From contig OZ234497.1 in NCBI GenBank assembly GCA_965153455.1, positions 12,944,302-13,008,301 on the forward strand: DNA of 64,000 nucleotides, read 5' to 3'. The translations under genes were made by a program, and so were the position numbers. Position 1 is the stretch's first letter; the number at the start of each line of letters is the position of its first letter. Shown here piece by piece: positions 37,121-49,403 of the stretch. The notes under the pieces were generated by a model that was not told the DNA's origin, did no database searches, and saw nothing but the letters and a program-made list of their open reading frames with translations. Source of the stretch: Sphagnum compactum (taxonomy: Eukaryota; Bryophyta; Sphagnopsida; Sphagnales).

Positions 37121-40100
37121 ATTCAAGTTTTAGACCACGATTGTGATCAAACATCATATTGATATTGACGAAGATCTTGTTTTGGACTTCAAAATGAATA
37201 GTTTGAAATCGCAATTTTGTGAGTGATTACATCAAGCTTGCATACAAGCAAAACAAATGCAAGTTATGATAGTAAGAAGATGGGAAACAATAGAGCTTAC
37301 CAAGGCTTGGGGCATTAATTTTTAGCTTGTACCCATGGAGGCGAACACAACAATTCTATTGTTTACAAATGTGTTGGACATTTAAAAAGTCAATGATTTT
37401 AATGTTGATTTCGACCCAACAAAAGATACTTGAACCATCATGAAATTATGTTTGTAACAATCACCAATTACAAGTAGTCCTTTATTTTGAAAGTTTTCAA
37501 GTTTTCAAACTTCGATAACACATTTTAATGCAAAACTACATATTTAACATTTTACAAATTTATATTAAATACACCTCTAGAAAGAAGATGAAAGAAATTG
37601 GACATTTAAAAGATGCACCCTCTCAACTTGGCCCATTTCCACCATTCTAGTTGCTACTACAAACAATTTTAAACACAATAGAAGTTAATGAACCACAACT
37701 TCACAACTTGAACAACGTTTTTGCCAATTCCTAAAATACTTACAAGGATTATTTGTTTTCTTTATAATGCAATTTGTGAATGAAAAATGGAAGGTAAGAA
37801 CAAGAGCAAAAGTAATTCACAATTAGGTAAAAACATGATAAAATATGCCAAAAAATATCCACCATGTAGTCACAGTCACATTTATGGCATAAATATGAAA
37901 AAACCTATTCAAAACTTTTTAAGCTTTTTATTATGAAGTAATGGTGCACTCCATTAAGTTTACGGTTAGCTACACATAAAGATAGGAATTTTAATGTAAA
38001 AAAAGTGGATGAAAAATATGTTCTAAACTAGCCAAGTTTTTTAATTTCAAACATATTTTTATATGAAAACTTTAGTAGATTATGATTATAATATGAAAAA
38101 AATTTAAACATGCTAATACATATTAGTGCTTCATCCATTTGAAAATATAAAATATTCAATTATAATTGTACTTTCATCATATTTTCATATACTTGTTCAA
38201 ATTTGGGACACATACTTTCCTATATTTGTAAAATTTAAAAAATGTACGTAAATGTGTATTAAACCATATAACCTTTTAATATCATTCAATGAATCAAAGA
38301 ACTTCCTATTATTGATCATTAAAATAAAAAATATTCATGAATTCAATGTATTAAGGCTTAATTTATGAATACTTTCCACAAAAAATCAAGTATCCTTTGT
38401 TGGCATACTTTGCCATGCTTTCACCCAATCATCCTTTTGTAACAACTAACATTGGGCTACCCATTATTTTAAAGTTGTTAAGTCTTCATAAATAGCAAGA
38501 GGTTACCACATGTGTGTTTTGTCTATGGCACATTTAATGCTTTTGTCATTCCAAACCTAATTTGTTTGAAACCAAACACAATTGCACATTCATATGCATT
38601 TACATGTATAACAAATAATATAAATGCATCAAAAGACATATAAATATAAAATTTAGTGTTCAAAACCAAGTAAAAGGATAGAAAATGAAATTGGATTTTT
38701 GGATTTTTAAACTAAAAGTATACCTACACCATTTTGTTAGCACATAACTATTTACAATCTGTAAGCATTGTTATATTGCAAATGATACATATCTTCAATT
38801 GTTGTGGCAAAGCATTAATCCAAAATCTAAATTTTCAAATCCCCAACACTATCAATGAGCAAATTTGAATAAATTCTCTAGGTGTCATGACAAAGGAAAA
38901 CAAAGTTTAATAACATAACAACAAAGATGATAGAAAACATTTAGTAAAATTGTCATTTGCATATGTGAAAGGTAATGCAAAGTCTTAGCATAATTTAAAG
39001 GTTTAAAAAATAGATTATACAAACTTTAAAGGTGCCAATAAAACTAGGTACCACATAATTTGATATCTTTGTGGTACATTCTTTAACTACGGTAATAATT
39101 AACAACATGATTTATAAGTTATTAAAAATATTTATTTGTTTCATCCATCCCTTGCTCAATGAAAATTTCATGAAATCTTGCATGTCAAATACTTTTAAAA
39201 AAACAAGTTGGGACACACAAGGGAATGACAATGGTCCACATTCAAATTGATTTTAAGCATATTAAATGGATTTCCACAATTTTACACATGCATTTTACTA
39301 GCGTTTCTCAACATATTTGCACCATAAGTAAGCTTTAGAATAATCAATGATGATTAGCAAGTGAATTTTTTTATCTACATTTACTATGAATGAAGTGTGA
39401 AGAACTTACATGAAAATGAAAAAACCTAGAAGATAGGAAAAGGTTTAAACACTTAACTAAGAGCCAAAAAGGGCGTTGGATGTTAAACATAATCAATCAA
39501 AATCAAACATTTATTTTTTTATTACCATATAAAACCATAGTAATCATGGCAAGTTAATCATTTTTCCCTCATATGAATGTCAAGGAACTTAGAATAAATA
39601 TTCATTTGATCCAATTTTAAGTTTTGGTTTTAATTTAAAATGTTTGAAAATGTACACCTGTTGCGTAAAATGGAGTCAATTTTGCAAAGGACTATCAAAA
39701 GGACTCATATAATAAAAAATTTCATTGAAAATAATATAGATGATAAAAACATATTAGTCACATTCAAAAATCTCTCATATTTTTAAAATTTTGGAATTCT
39801 AAAACTTTAAAAATTCAAATAATGTTTCAAAATTGTTTTAAAATTTTAGAGTTTCAAAAGTCCGTTACCACATATAAATGGGTTATAATGTACATGATGT
39901 ATGAAAAAACGTTATAGTTTAAAATATAATAAAACTAAAGAATGTGAAATTTTAATTTTTGGTGATGACTTAAAATTTTGATCATTTTTCGAAATGAAAC
40001 ATTGAATTTGTAAAAAATCTGCACACTTTTAAAATTCATACTTATTCAATAATGACTAACAAAAAAATGTGATGCATTGGGGAAGATTTAAATATTTTTT

Positions 40101-41744
40101 ACAACAAGTTACCCAAAAAAAATTCAAAAATTCATTTGCATGTAAAAGGTTTTTTTGGGAAAAAAAACTTGCAATCCTTTTCCAAAGTAATCCCTTAGGC
40201 TCCTAGTTATAGGTTTTGACCCAAAATGGATTTACTTCTAAAAATTGGATGATGTTGGGGTGCTTGAATAGCTTCATTGTAAAAATTTCTCATTCGATCA
40301 ACTAAAAATAAAAAACAAACACCATTTGAATCACAAAAAAATAACCATTCATACAAATGTTCATGATCTTGGTCACTTTGAATTGAAATTATAATATGAT
40401 GGAAGTTGTTTTAAAAAAAATAGAAGACACATACAACCATTGAAGTACTTTCTTCTAGTTACCTAGTTGACCATTTTGTTTTTGAGGATCTTTCCCTTGT
40501 CAATGACTATGCTTTCATTGGTTTCTTTATTCTTGACAATTTTCATCTCGACAAAATGCCTTTTCCAAAAAAGTTCATAAGCTTGTATTTTTCAACCCAA
40601 AGTGGTTATTCTAATGAAACTTTGTGGAAACTTCATAAAAGCTTGTCCAACTTGAGATCACTGTAGGATTAGAGCTTACACTAAACAATGGGTTGACATC
40701 ATCATTGTTTAAATCAAAAAATGTTTAGGTACCAACTTTTTCAATAAGTTTATTGTTTAGATTCCAAGATGACATTTTGGACAATCCTCTATTGGAAACT
40801 TGTTAAATGCTTATACAAATGTAGATATATAAAGGCATATCATGATGAATTTTTTGGTGTAGATATACCATTTGAAGAAAACTATAAATGAAAATTAATG
40901 ATGAAAAAAAATCTTTTTATTTTAACATGAGTAGTTTATTCTTCTATTTTTTAGATTAATGATGAAAGAGAACAATCATTTTAAGGAACTTACGATAGCC
41001 ACCTTAGGCTTTCCAAGAATTTTGACAAGTTTTGTTTAGCGTATTTACCTTGTTAAGGCATTAATTGTTTACCAAAATTTTGACAAATGTGAAAATAATT
41101 TAATTAGTGTTGAAGTTATCTTGGTACTATGATATGTCAAAGATTCAAAGATAATTTATTGTAATTAATTAATTAACTTATGATTTTTAGATCATTATTT
41201 TATTTCAAACGAATATTTTGAATTAAAAAAAAAATAGGTTAGGAAAAGAATTATGTCACTTGCAAATATAAAGAACAAACTATTTCAATTGTTAGCCCTG
41301 GATGTTTTTGGCAAAATTGTAAAAAACCACATGGAAATTCATCATCAATTTTGAATTTATTCTTTTATGAAATTTGATAAACTGATGTCTCAACATATTT
41401 GTACCTTGTTTGTTTCCAAAACTAACTTTCCTCTTCGAGCCTTTTTTTTTTAACGCCTATTAAAAATGGCATATTTTGTATTGCATGAACTTGGCCATGA
41501 ACATTTCATAACATGCCATGAAAATGTCTTTTGCTTGTTTCAATGAATTTTATTAGCTTTGAAATGGGTTGAAATTGACAAGGATTGTGCCAAGTCTAAA
41601 CCTTTTGGACTGTTTAAAACTTTCAAATGCCATTTTCTTGCATGAGATTTTTTAGAGATGTAAATTGTTTCTTTGTATTCTCACATTTAGGATAATTACC
41701 AAGGTAACAAGGTTGATGTTCATAGTGGGTTGGACATGTTTCAC
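37121..41744. other. Long AT-rich interval, nothing recognised
   Basis: Over 4.6 kb without an open frame of note on either strand. No repeats with clear boundaries, RNA genes or protein motifs were found. This is the most gene-empty part of the window and is probably decayed repeats plus the 3' flank of the NPF gene. Confidence 0.5.
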
Positions 41745-44700
41745 TCATACAACTAGAGGTGCAAGTTCAGGTGTTAGTAGTTTTTTGAATTGTGAAGTAA
41801 AGTTAGGAGGTGAAGAGTTTGATGTCTTCTTGTATGTATACCAATGGGCAACAAGAAGATAAACAAGAAAGCCAACGTAACCCAAACTTGCTAGGAATCC
41901 ATAGAATAAATCCAAGCGACATTTGTTGATGTTGGCCACGATCCAACCTTGATGTCTTCCTCGAGTTGTTGCAACCACAATAAGATTAAGAAGCACTGTG
42001 TTCAAGAAATGGGCAATGCCAACGCTAGTTGTAAAGAGAGCTGTACCCAATGTTTGCATATTGTCAGGAGCTTGGTCATAGAAAAACTCAAGTTGACCCA
42101 TGAATCCAAACACTTGGGAAATGCCACTAAGGATGTACTGAGGAGCTAGCCAATACACACTCATTGGAATAGTTGCGCTTGGGTTATTTTCCATTCCATA
42201 ATCTTGTACCACTTTCAAACGTTTTGATTCCACTAAAGCTGCCACAATCATTGCAAGGATTGCAATTATGAACCCAATCCCAATCCGTTGTAACAATGTG
42301 AGACCACGTTGATCACCTGTGAAACGACGCATTAAAGGGACCAAATAGGTATCATATAATGGTATGAACACCATCGCTGTTATGGTTGTGAAAAGTTCAA
42401 GAGATGCAGGAGGGATTTTGAAATAAGGTCCGGTTGACAAGTCCATGCTCATCCCTTGACGAAGTGAAATGGTGGACAATAGAGTAAACAACATTATATA
42501 AACTAAAGATGACAACCATATGGGCATCAAACGAACAAGCAACTTCACTTCTTCCACTTGGGTAACATTGCAAAGGTGCCATGGATTGATGAACGATGAT
42601 TCATTTTCAAAAACTTCGATGACATTTGCTTGAGAAACCATTGAATGGTCTTTTATTCTCATCGTTGGCATGGCTGCTTTGTCAAGAAATCTGTGCATGC
42701 AAGTGAAGGAAAGGTCAAATTCCCAAAACTCAAGATTTGATGTCCCTTAAGACATTAGGGTGACTAAAGGCCACCACTACATAACTTTCTTGAATTTAAA
42801 TTGCTTCAAGGCACTTCAAAAGTCATGATTTACATAACAAGCCTTTCTATTGATATCAATTATGATGTTAAACTACTCTTGAAATTAACATGCTTGTATG
42901 GTAATTGAGCAATTGGTACATGCTACAATTTTTTCTTCTACATTAGTAGACTATTAGACTATTGTGAGAGTATTTAGATGAGGAGATTGCTGAAAATGTG
43001 TGGTTTTGGACATGAGATTCTACTTACCGACATGTATTGGTGTGTGGAATAGTCTTGTCACAATCCACCTCATGTAGAATGCAAGGATTAGATGGGATTG
43101 GAACATGCCATTTGCGAATTGCAGCAACAAGGACTTGTGTGACCTCAATGAGAGGACTACCAACTTGGTGCTTGTGTCGATACCATGGGGTACCAGCTAA
43201 GAAGACCCCAAGGGCAAGCAATAGTGAGAAAGCCAAGAGACCATAACCCCATCCCCAACTCACACGATCTTCAACATACACAAGACCAGTGAGAGCAATA
43301 GTTGAACCTCCACAAATAGAGAGCCACCAATAGTTGAAGAAGGAATGCTTCATTGCATTTTCTTGAACATTTTCTTCATTGAACTGATCAGCTCCACATG
43401 TTGATAAACAAGGCTTCATTCCTCCCACTCCAATTGAAACCAAATACAAACAACCAAAGAAGAATCCAGCTTGTAGTCTTGATGCAGGTTCGCAATTCAT
43501 TTGTGTCAAGCAAGGAGATGGCCTCATAGATGGAAGCGTAACTGACAATGTCAAACCCACAAGAGCCTGAAAAACCCACAATATCAAATCAGCTCAACAA
43601 GACCAGAAACATGCTTACCTCTGGAATCCGAGCATTTCAATTTATGAATTTAGAACTTTGAAAAATTCAACACTTGGAAGATCATGATTCATGAACAAGA
43701 CAAATATTCTCAAGTAGTACATTTTGTTTTTATGTAATTCATTCGTACCAAAATGTATACGAAGCCAGAGACCACAATTGTGGTGTATCGACCCAAAAAC
43801 TCATCAGCCACAAAACCTCCAAACAATGGTAAGATCCATGACATTCCTTGCCAGTTATTCAAATTTGAGACTGATTTTGCAGTGTCTTCGTGCAGCACAT
43901 CCACAAGATATGTAAGCAGGTTGAAGCAAATCCCATAATACACCAACCGTTCCAAAAACTCAGTTGCTGAAGGGATTTGCACAAAACAAACAACAAACAA
44001 ACTGGTCATGATTCTATCCTATATTTTATTTCTAGAATGTGTGATGTAGTAGTGCAGGAGAATGCCTGCTCGAAAGGGTCTCCCATATTTTGAGGGTAGG
44101 AGCCCAAAATGCAGTAGCATGACAATGCAGGCCTACCACCTGAAAGCTACTCCCCCTAAATTATTGGAGGCTTGGGAGCAGGCCTTCCCAAGTAGTAATG
44201 TACAAAAAATGATAAATAAATCTTCTAGGGAGGTGATTTCAGATACATATATATATATACATATATTAACAAACATAATCTTCAAAAAGTCCTCTAAAAA
44301 GAAACCAAAATCCTTCAAGATGTTATAACTCTATAACTAATCTCAAGTTTCAATACAAGCCAAAATATCATCTTTCAAAAATCCTCATATAAAATAGACC
44401 TATTACCTACAATCCATTAAGCTACTATAATCTATAATGAATCTAAACACAATATCCATGCCTTGGCAGGCAAGCCCAACAAACCTAGCAATACTTTACA
44501 TACCAAACTTTAGAACAATGGGAGCATCAAGCTAATCGCCCAAGTGATAATTGGAAACTCATGGTGATCTAGTGGTTGTAGTATCAAATCTTTTATTGAG
44601 TTACACTATCTACCAGTGCTGATGCCCTTATTTTAATCTTTGGGGAAAAAGATGGGACTCTACACTTCTATTACTAACCTTGGCAAATAGTGGGGATTGA

Positions 44701-46111
44701 ACACCCTCGTTTTGTCATGCGTGACAAAAAAATATAATGGGACTGAAACCGGTCAAGAATATTAATCTTTAGGTGTCCAAACTCCAAACTTCAAAGTGGT
44801 GAACTTCTCTCATGTAAATCTTTAGGTGTCCAAAGCCATGGGTTTGTGGGACTTACAAAAGCTCAACATAATTCCTTTCATTGTCACATATAAGGGAGAG
44901 AAGAGGGATTGGGGAATTGGATAGATAGATAGTATTTCTCTTGCATTCCACTGTTATTTTCTTGAATGTTTCCATTAGACATATTTGTTCCTTAACAATG
45001 TGTCACATATGTCTCATCTTTAGGTTCATGATTTATTGGGGCTATGGTGTTGCCACTATTTATCCCATATTCTTTGCAAAAAGTTCCTTACAAAACTCCC
45101 TATATATTTCCCATGTGCTCCTTGAAGATATTTAACTCCCATGTGTTCCTTACAAAACTCCCTATAAATCCCATGTGCTCCTTCAAAATATTTAACTCCC
45201 ATGTGTTCCTTCAAGATATTGGCAGTAACGCCACCCCATGTTTGGTCAAATATCATATGTTCAAAAATTCTTCTCTTCTGACCTACATATCAGCAGACCA
45301 TATGGAAAGCTAGACTTATGTTTTATATTGCAGTGCACAAAGCTCCTTAACGTTTTTTTTGTTAGGGGGGCAACCAAGAGACCCATCACCTTAAATAATT
45401 AAGGGAGGAGGAAACAAGACCCCCCAACTTTTTGGCAAATGGAGACTAATGAACTTTGAAAGGAGAGGGTGCCCCTTTAGGATTTGAGCAATTGCACTGC
45501 CCCCTTAGAGAAGCTCACAAGTGAGGGACAATCTGTGTGCATGTTTTGTGCGGAAGACTTGGTGCATGAGACATGGTTAGGTTCAATAGTGTTAAGCATC
45601 AATCTAGAATGTACAAGTGAGGGATGATTGATGTGTATTTTTTTTTTGTAATGTGTGAGACTTTGTTAGTTTCAATAATGTTGGGCATCAATCTAGAATG
45701 TGCAAGTAAGTCAAAACAAAAAAAATGTACAAGTGAGGGACAACTTGTGTGAATTTTTTTCTAATGTGTGAGACTTTCTTAGTTTCTATAGTGTTGGGTG
45801 TCAAATCTAACAACACATGCATGACAAGCAAATCAAAGTACAAGCAAGCCAAGAAGTATAACAAGTACCAAATTTCAAAAAAGAAATGTAGGTTTAAGTA
45901 GTAATCTGTATGGATGAATCAGCAAGTAAGTACCCATGATGAAATAGACAGCTGTCCAGCGACCGGATGTTGAGGTCTTGGATGGTCTGCCTCGGATGTC
46001 CACTGAGCCATCTCCAACCACATCGTCTCCCTCCAGACTTTGTTCCACAATTGAATTCAGTTGCTCACTCAGAAGTGGTTGTTGTTGTTGATGATGATCC
46101 TGTTTTGACAT
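41745..46111 (-). CDS. NPF (NRT1/PTR, POT superfamily) transporter, 4 exons, 626 aa
   Basis: Exons: 46,111-45,934; 43,966-43,749; 43,566-43,028; 42,690-41,745. Introns are 1,967, 182 and 337 bp, all GT-AG with matching phases (1, 0, 2). Proteins of this family are 12-helix proton-coupled carriers for nitrate, peptides, hormones or glucosinolates, usually about 600 residues. Seen: a polar N-terminus with poly-Gln; ATEFLERLVYYGI (residues 60-72), holding the ExxER proton-coupling motif at 62-66; FADEFLGRY-like (here GGFVADEFLGRYTT); VSIGVGGMKPCLSTCGADQF; FFNYWW; RFLDKAA at the exon 3/4 join; YDQAP and many hydrophobic helices. Exon order and motifs fit a complete gene. The subfamily and substrate cannot be told from this reading. 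Confidence 0.92.
45075..45225. repeat. Tandem repeat in NPF intron 1 (cttacaaaactccctata / cccatgtgctcctt)
   Basis: The sequence ccttacaaaactccctata, then tcccatgtgctcctt, then caagatatttaactcccatgtgttcctt is repeated about twice with a third partial copy. Period is about 66 bp. It creates open frames on both strands with matching 'MGVKYFEGAHG' repeats, which are not taken as coding. Confidence 0.65.
45515..45806. repeat. Tandem repeat in NPF intron 1, 3 units of ~80-113 bp
   Basis: Each unit starts with gtacaagtgagggac or a variant (about 45,517, 45,612 and 45,725), continues with atgtgtgagactttgttagt, then ttcaatagtgttgggcatc, and usually ends in aatctagaatgt. An inverted single copy lies outside the gene at about 47,875-47,965. 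Confidence 0.7.
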
Positions 46112-46870
46112 TCATAATCACGACCAATTAATTGCCCTGAGAAAACAATCTCTCTTCTTTAAAAAATAAAATAAAATTCTGTAGAAGTTCAAAGATCTAT
46201 CATGCATCAATTGCAGATCAGATCCTTCAGCTAGCAAGAATTTCGTGATATCCAGCACAAATTTTAAAAACCCATGATCTAGAATCTAGACTTAGCCGAT
46301 GTTGTGCAGCTTGAGCTGCATGATCTTTAGAAAGAAACATGAGATCACATGAGAGACTGTCGAGGCTGGAATCTGAATCAGGACTCCCCAAATCCATCCC
46401 TCCAGCATTTGAAATCACAGTTCTAGAATCACGAGAAACATTCTATCGGTGAGCAGGTTGAGGTTTTCAATAGCTCGATAGTTTAACTTCGAGTCTGAAG
46501 GGAAGAGATCAATTACCATGATCTAAAGATGGTACGTCCTCTTGCAGATCCACCAGCTTAAGATTCTACACAAAAATTAGGCACAATACGTATAATCCAG
46601 CTGATCTCTGGATCTAGTTCAACGCCTCCAGCTGCTCGACGCCTAATCCAGTGGCTGGACCGACACATCAGTCATGAATAAACAACTGAATGCATCAAAA
46701 ACTCTCCGGAGAGCATATGAATTTTTATTTGTTTTCGCAATAACGAAAATGTGCAACAGCAAGGTTGAAACTGGAAAGCTGAAACTCCTGAGCTCCAAAC
46801 TCATGACGCCGCCAGACTGCTATTGAAAGGAAGGAAGGGATGACGACGACAGTGACCACCAGTTTGCAGC

Positions 46871-46908
46871 TCACGTGATTGAGCAGCAATGACGTCTACA
46901 AGACGTCA
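46871..46908. promoter_or_regulatory. bZIP/G-box-like palindrome cluster upstream of the NPF gene
   Basis: TCACGTGA (46,871-46,878) is a perfect palindrome with a CACGTG core. TGACGTCT-ACA-AGACGTCA (46,890-46,908) is a perfect inverted pair of two TGACGTC sites. They lie 760-800 bp upstream of the NPF start codon and are followed by GGTCAAC (a W-box core on the other strand). These are binding sites typical of bZIP/TGA and bHLH factors; use by this gene is inference. Confidence 0.5.
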
Positions 46909-48559
46909 CCGGTCAACAAAGCACGGCGTGTGGGTGTATGGGGCGGGGTGCTCAGGCGTTCGTTCTTGTTCTTCTTCGTTCATGCACAGTTCCTGAAGAT
47001 CAAGTGCAACCAACGAATGAACGAGCGAACCAACCAACAAAAGATTTTCTCCAGCAAACTTTGTTTACCGCCCGCAAGAACGAGGCGGGCTGGAGGCGGC
47101 GCTCGAGACCCGTGCCTGCTTACGCCGTCGATGATTAGTAGCTACTTAATTTATGATTAATTCAAGGTAGCCTAGTTAGCGTATAATTAGTAATTAATTT
47201 GGTAGTTAATGTCGTCGCCCCCTGCAATTTACACTACCCATTCGATATTAGCTGTAAAGTAAGGAAAACACAGCACCACACTACAAAAAAAAAGTACATT
47301 AGGATTTCACAGGAGTGAAATGCAGAAAACCATCAATTTTGGTGGTACACTGAGTTTCATCCTGTCTTTCCTTCTTCCTGAGCAGCCTGCTCTGCTGCTA
47401 CAAATATTTTCACTGCTCCTACCTGTACAACTACTACAATTACTCTCGAAACTTGTGCGTTAGATGCTGAAGTGTAGTTGAAGGTAGCATTACATGGCGT
47501 AAGAAGCTAGTGGGCTTTTCAAGATGCTTGACATGGTTCTTTTCTTGCCCTTTCATGATACCCATCAAATATCATGGGAATTTTTCAAAAAAATCATCAT
47601 GGTGGTGTTTACGCCATCTAAACCCATCAGTGGTGGGCTTTATGGGATTCGGGATGTTGCTTAGCTCCGCCTCAAAAGGCCTTTATTCCAGTAAGGACTT
47701 CCCCCCCTCAGGCTTTACCTTACACGGAAAGATATGTGCCCATTATTTAACGGTAATGGGAGAGGCACCTTACCTAGAGTAATTTTTTCCTCTACAGTTT
47801 GCAAGGTGTTTTAACAAAATGCTTATGGGATGGGTGATCGATTTTTCAACTGCCCCCATTTTTTTTCTTGATGATTGAATTCTAGATTGATGTCTAACAC
47901 TATTGAAACTAACCAAGTCTCCTCACACATAAAAATGCACACAAATTGTCATCGCCCCTCAGTTCTACATCTTCTTGACTCACTTTGTACATTATTTACT
48001 TAATATTTACTCATTTGTACATTGGACATTATTCCTGTTGAGTATCATGAGGAAAAAAAAATGAGAGAGTATGTCTTTACATTTAGTAAAGCCCTTGGCC
48101 CACATGCTTTACCTTACACACAAAGACTTGCAAGAATTTTTCCAAGTGTACTCAAAGGCAATGTTTTGAATGTCAATTTCACATCATTTTAAGGGAGGGG
48201 GTTATTAATGCTCAAGGAGTGGGGTATTCCTTGAAATAATTACACTCATTTTGGGAATGTCCTACTCCTCGTGTACGGACCCTAGCGTCAGTTTTCACAT
48301 TGACAAAACAAATTTTGTTTTTCAAAAAATGAATTCCTTTTTTAATGTTTAAAATTATGTATTTTTTCATCGTCTACTATAATATTGTGATATGAGTAGT
48401 GAATTATTCAGAGTGTTATAGCCTATGATAATTATGATGATTTTCAACATGTCAACTTGATATTTTCACAAATTTTCATTTTACTAGTTTGAGGATTATT
48501 TAATGACGGAACTGACCTTAGGGTAAGGTATTACCCAACAAGCATAGAGACCTTAATAG

Positions 48560-48900
48560 ATACCATGAGAAAAAAAAAGGCAAGCATTTTGAAAAACAAA
48601 ACACAGTTTGCATTGTAGAATGTATTTTTCAAATACACTATGAAATTTCTCATAGGTTTTTAATGCTCAAGGAGGAATCTACATTCCTGAAATAAATGTC
48701 ATTATTTTGAAATCACCCCACTTGTTCAACGTTACTCAACCTAAAGACTTATGAGAAAAATAATAATTTAATTTCTCAAGATACTTGTTGGGTATCATAG
48801 GAAAGAAGGTGAACATTTCAAGAAACAAAATTTTTCTTTAAAATGTATCTTCCAAATACATTACAAAATTTCTTATAGGTTGTTATGTTCTTGAAGCAAA
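48560..48900. repeat. Direct repeat pair of ~100 bp
   Basis: About 48,562-48,663 and 48,798-48,885 share 'ccatgagaaa'-like starts, 'attttgaaaaacaaaa', 'aatgtatttttcaaatacact' and 'aaatttctcataggtt', with roughly one change in five. The spacing is about 230 bp. Confidence 0.5.
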
Positions 48901-49039
48901 TCATCCATTCCATGGCAATTTTTTTCATATATTCAAAAGGTTGTTTGATTCTCGAAGCATGTTCATCCATTTTCTACAGATCTCTTGACCTTAGAAATCA
49001 ACATTTTTCGCAAGATCTTTAGTTGGGGTAATGCCCTTA

Positions 49040-49400
49040 GAGCATCTCCAATGGTGCTCAGTATGTGACTCTAGACAGTAAAATGTATTGCGAAAAAGTC
49101 AAAATGTGCCGGTGTAACTCAGAAAATTGGTTTTCTACACCAAATTTGTGCAGCTGGCCGTGCAAAATACAGCTGTGCACCTCCAAAAAAGAGTGTAATG
49201 AATTGGACCTAACAGCAGCTCACTATTTCTGATTGGTCGATCATAATGATTGGTCCAAGTGGTTTGCTATTAGTACTCCCCCGCATTTATGCAGTTCCAA
49301 TTACAGTTTATTGGTGGGGTTGCCAAAATAGGAAACAGCTAAACTTAAACATTTGATTTTATTATCCAGAGTGACATACTAAGCACCAGTGGAGATGCTC
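49040..49400. mobile_element. Harbinger/Tourist-like MITE, 361 bp, TTA target duplication
   Basis: The left end reads gagcatctccaatggtgctc, then agtatgtgactctaga. The reverse complement of the right end reads gagcatctccactggtgctt, then agtatgtcactctgga. The inverted terminal repeats are about 40 bp with few mismatches. TTA flanks both sides (49,037-49,039 and 49,401-49,403), the duplication expected of PIF/Harbinger elements. No ORF lies inside, so it is non-autonomous. Confidence 0.82.
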
Positions 49401-49403
49401 TTA

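Larger units (their letters stand above)
46112..49036. other. NPF upstream region and dispersed-repeat spacer
   Basis: 46.1-47.1 kb is GC-richer and is probably the NPF promoter and leader. A minus-strand frame at 46,418-46,227 is unassigned. 47.3-49.0 kb contains dispersed repeats: a block at about 47,310-47,430 that recurs near 57,790-57,900, the inverted intron-1 repeat copy near 47,875-47,965, and a direct repeat pair at 48.5-48.9 kb. No gene was recognised. Confidence 0.45.

Noticed and set aside
44555-44705. tRNA/SINE-like A-box (gtgatctagtggttgtag) in NPF intron 1
   Set aside because: The nearest B-box-like sequence is too far away and imperfect, and no cloverleaf or SINE tail is visible.
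45044-45313. ORFs with repeated 'MCSLKIFNSHVF' / 'MGVKYFEGAHG' words
   Set aside because: Product of a tandem repeat within the NPF first intron, open on both strands.
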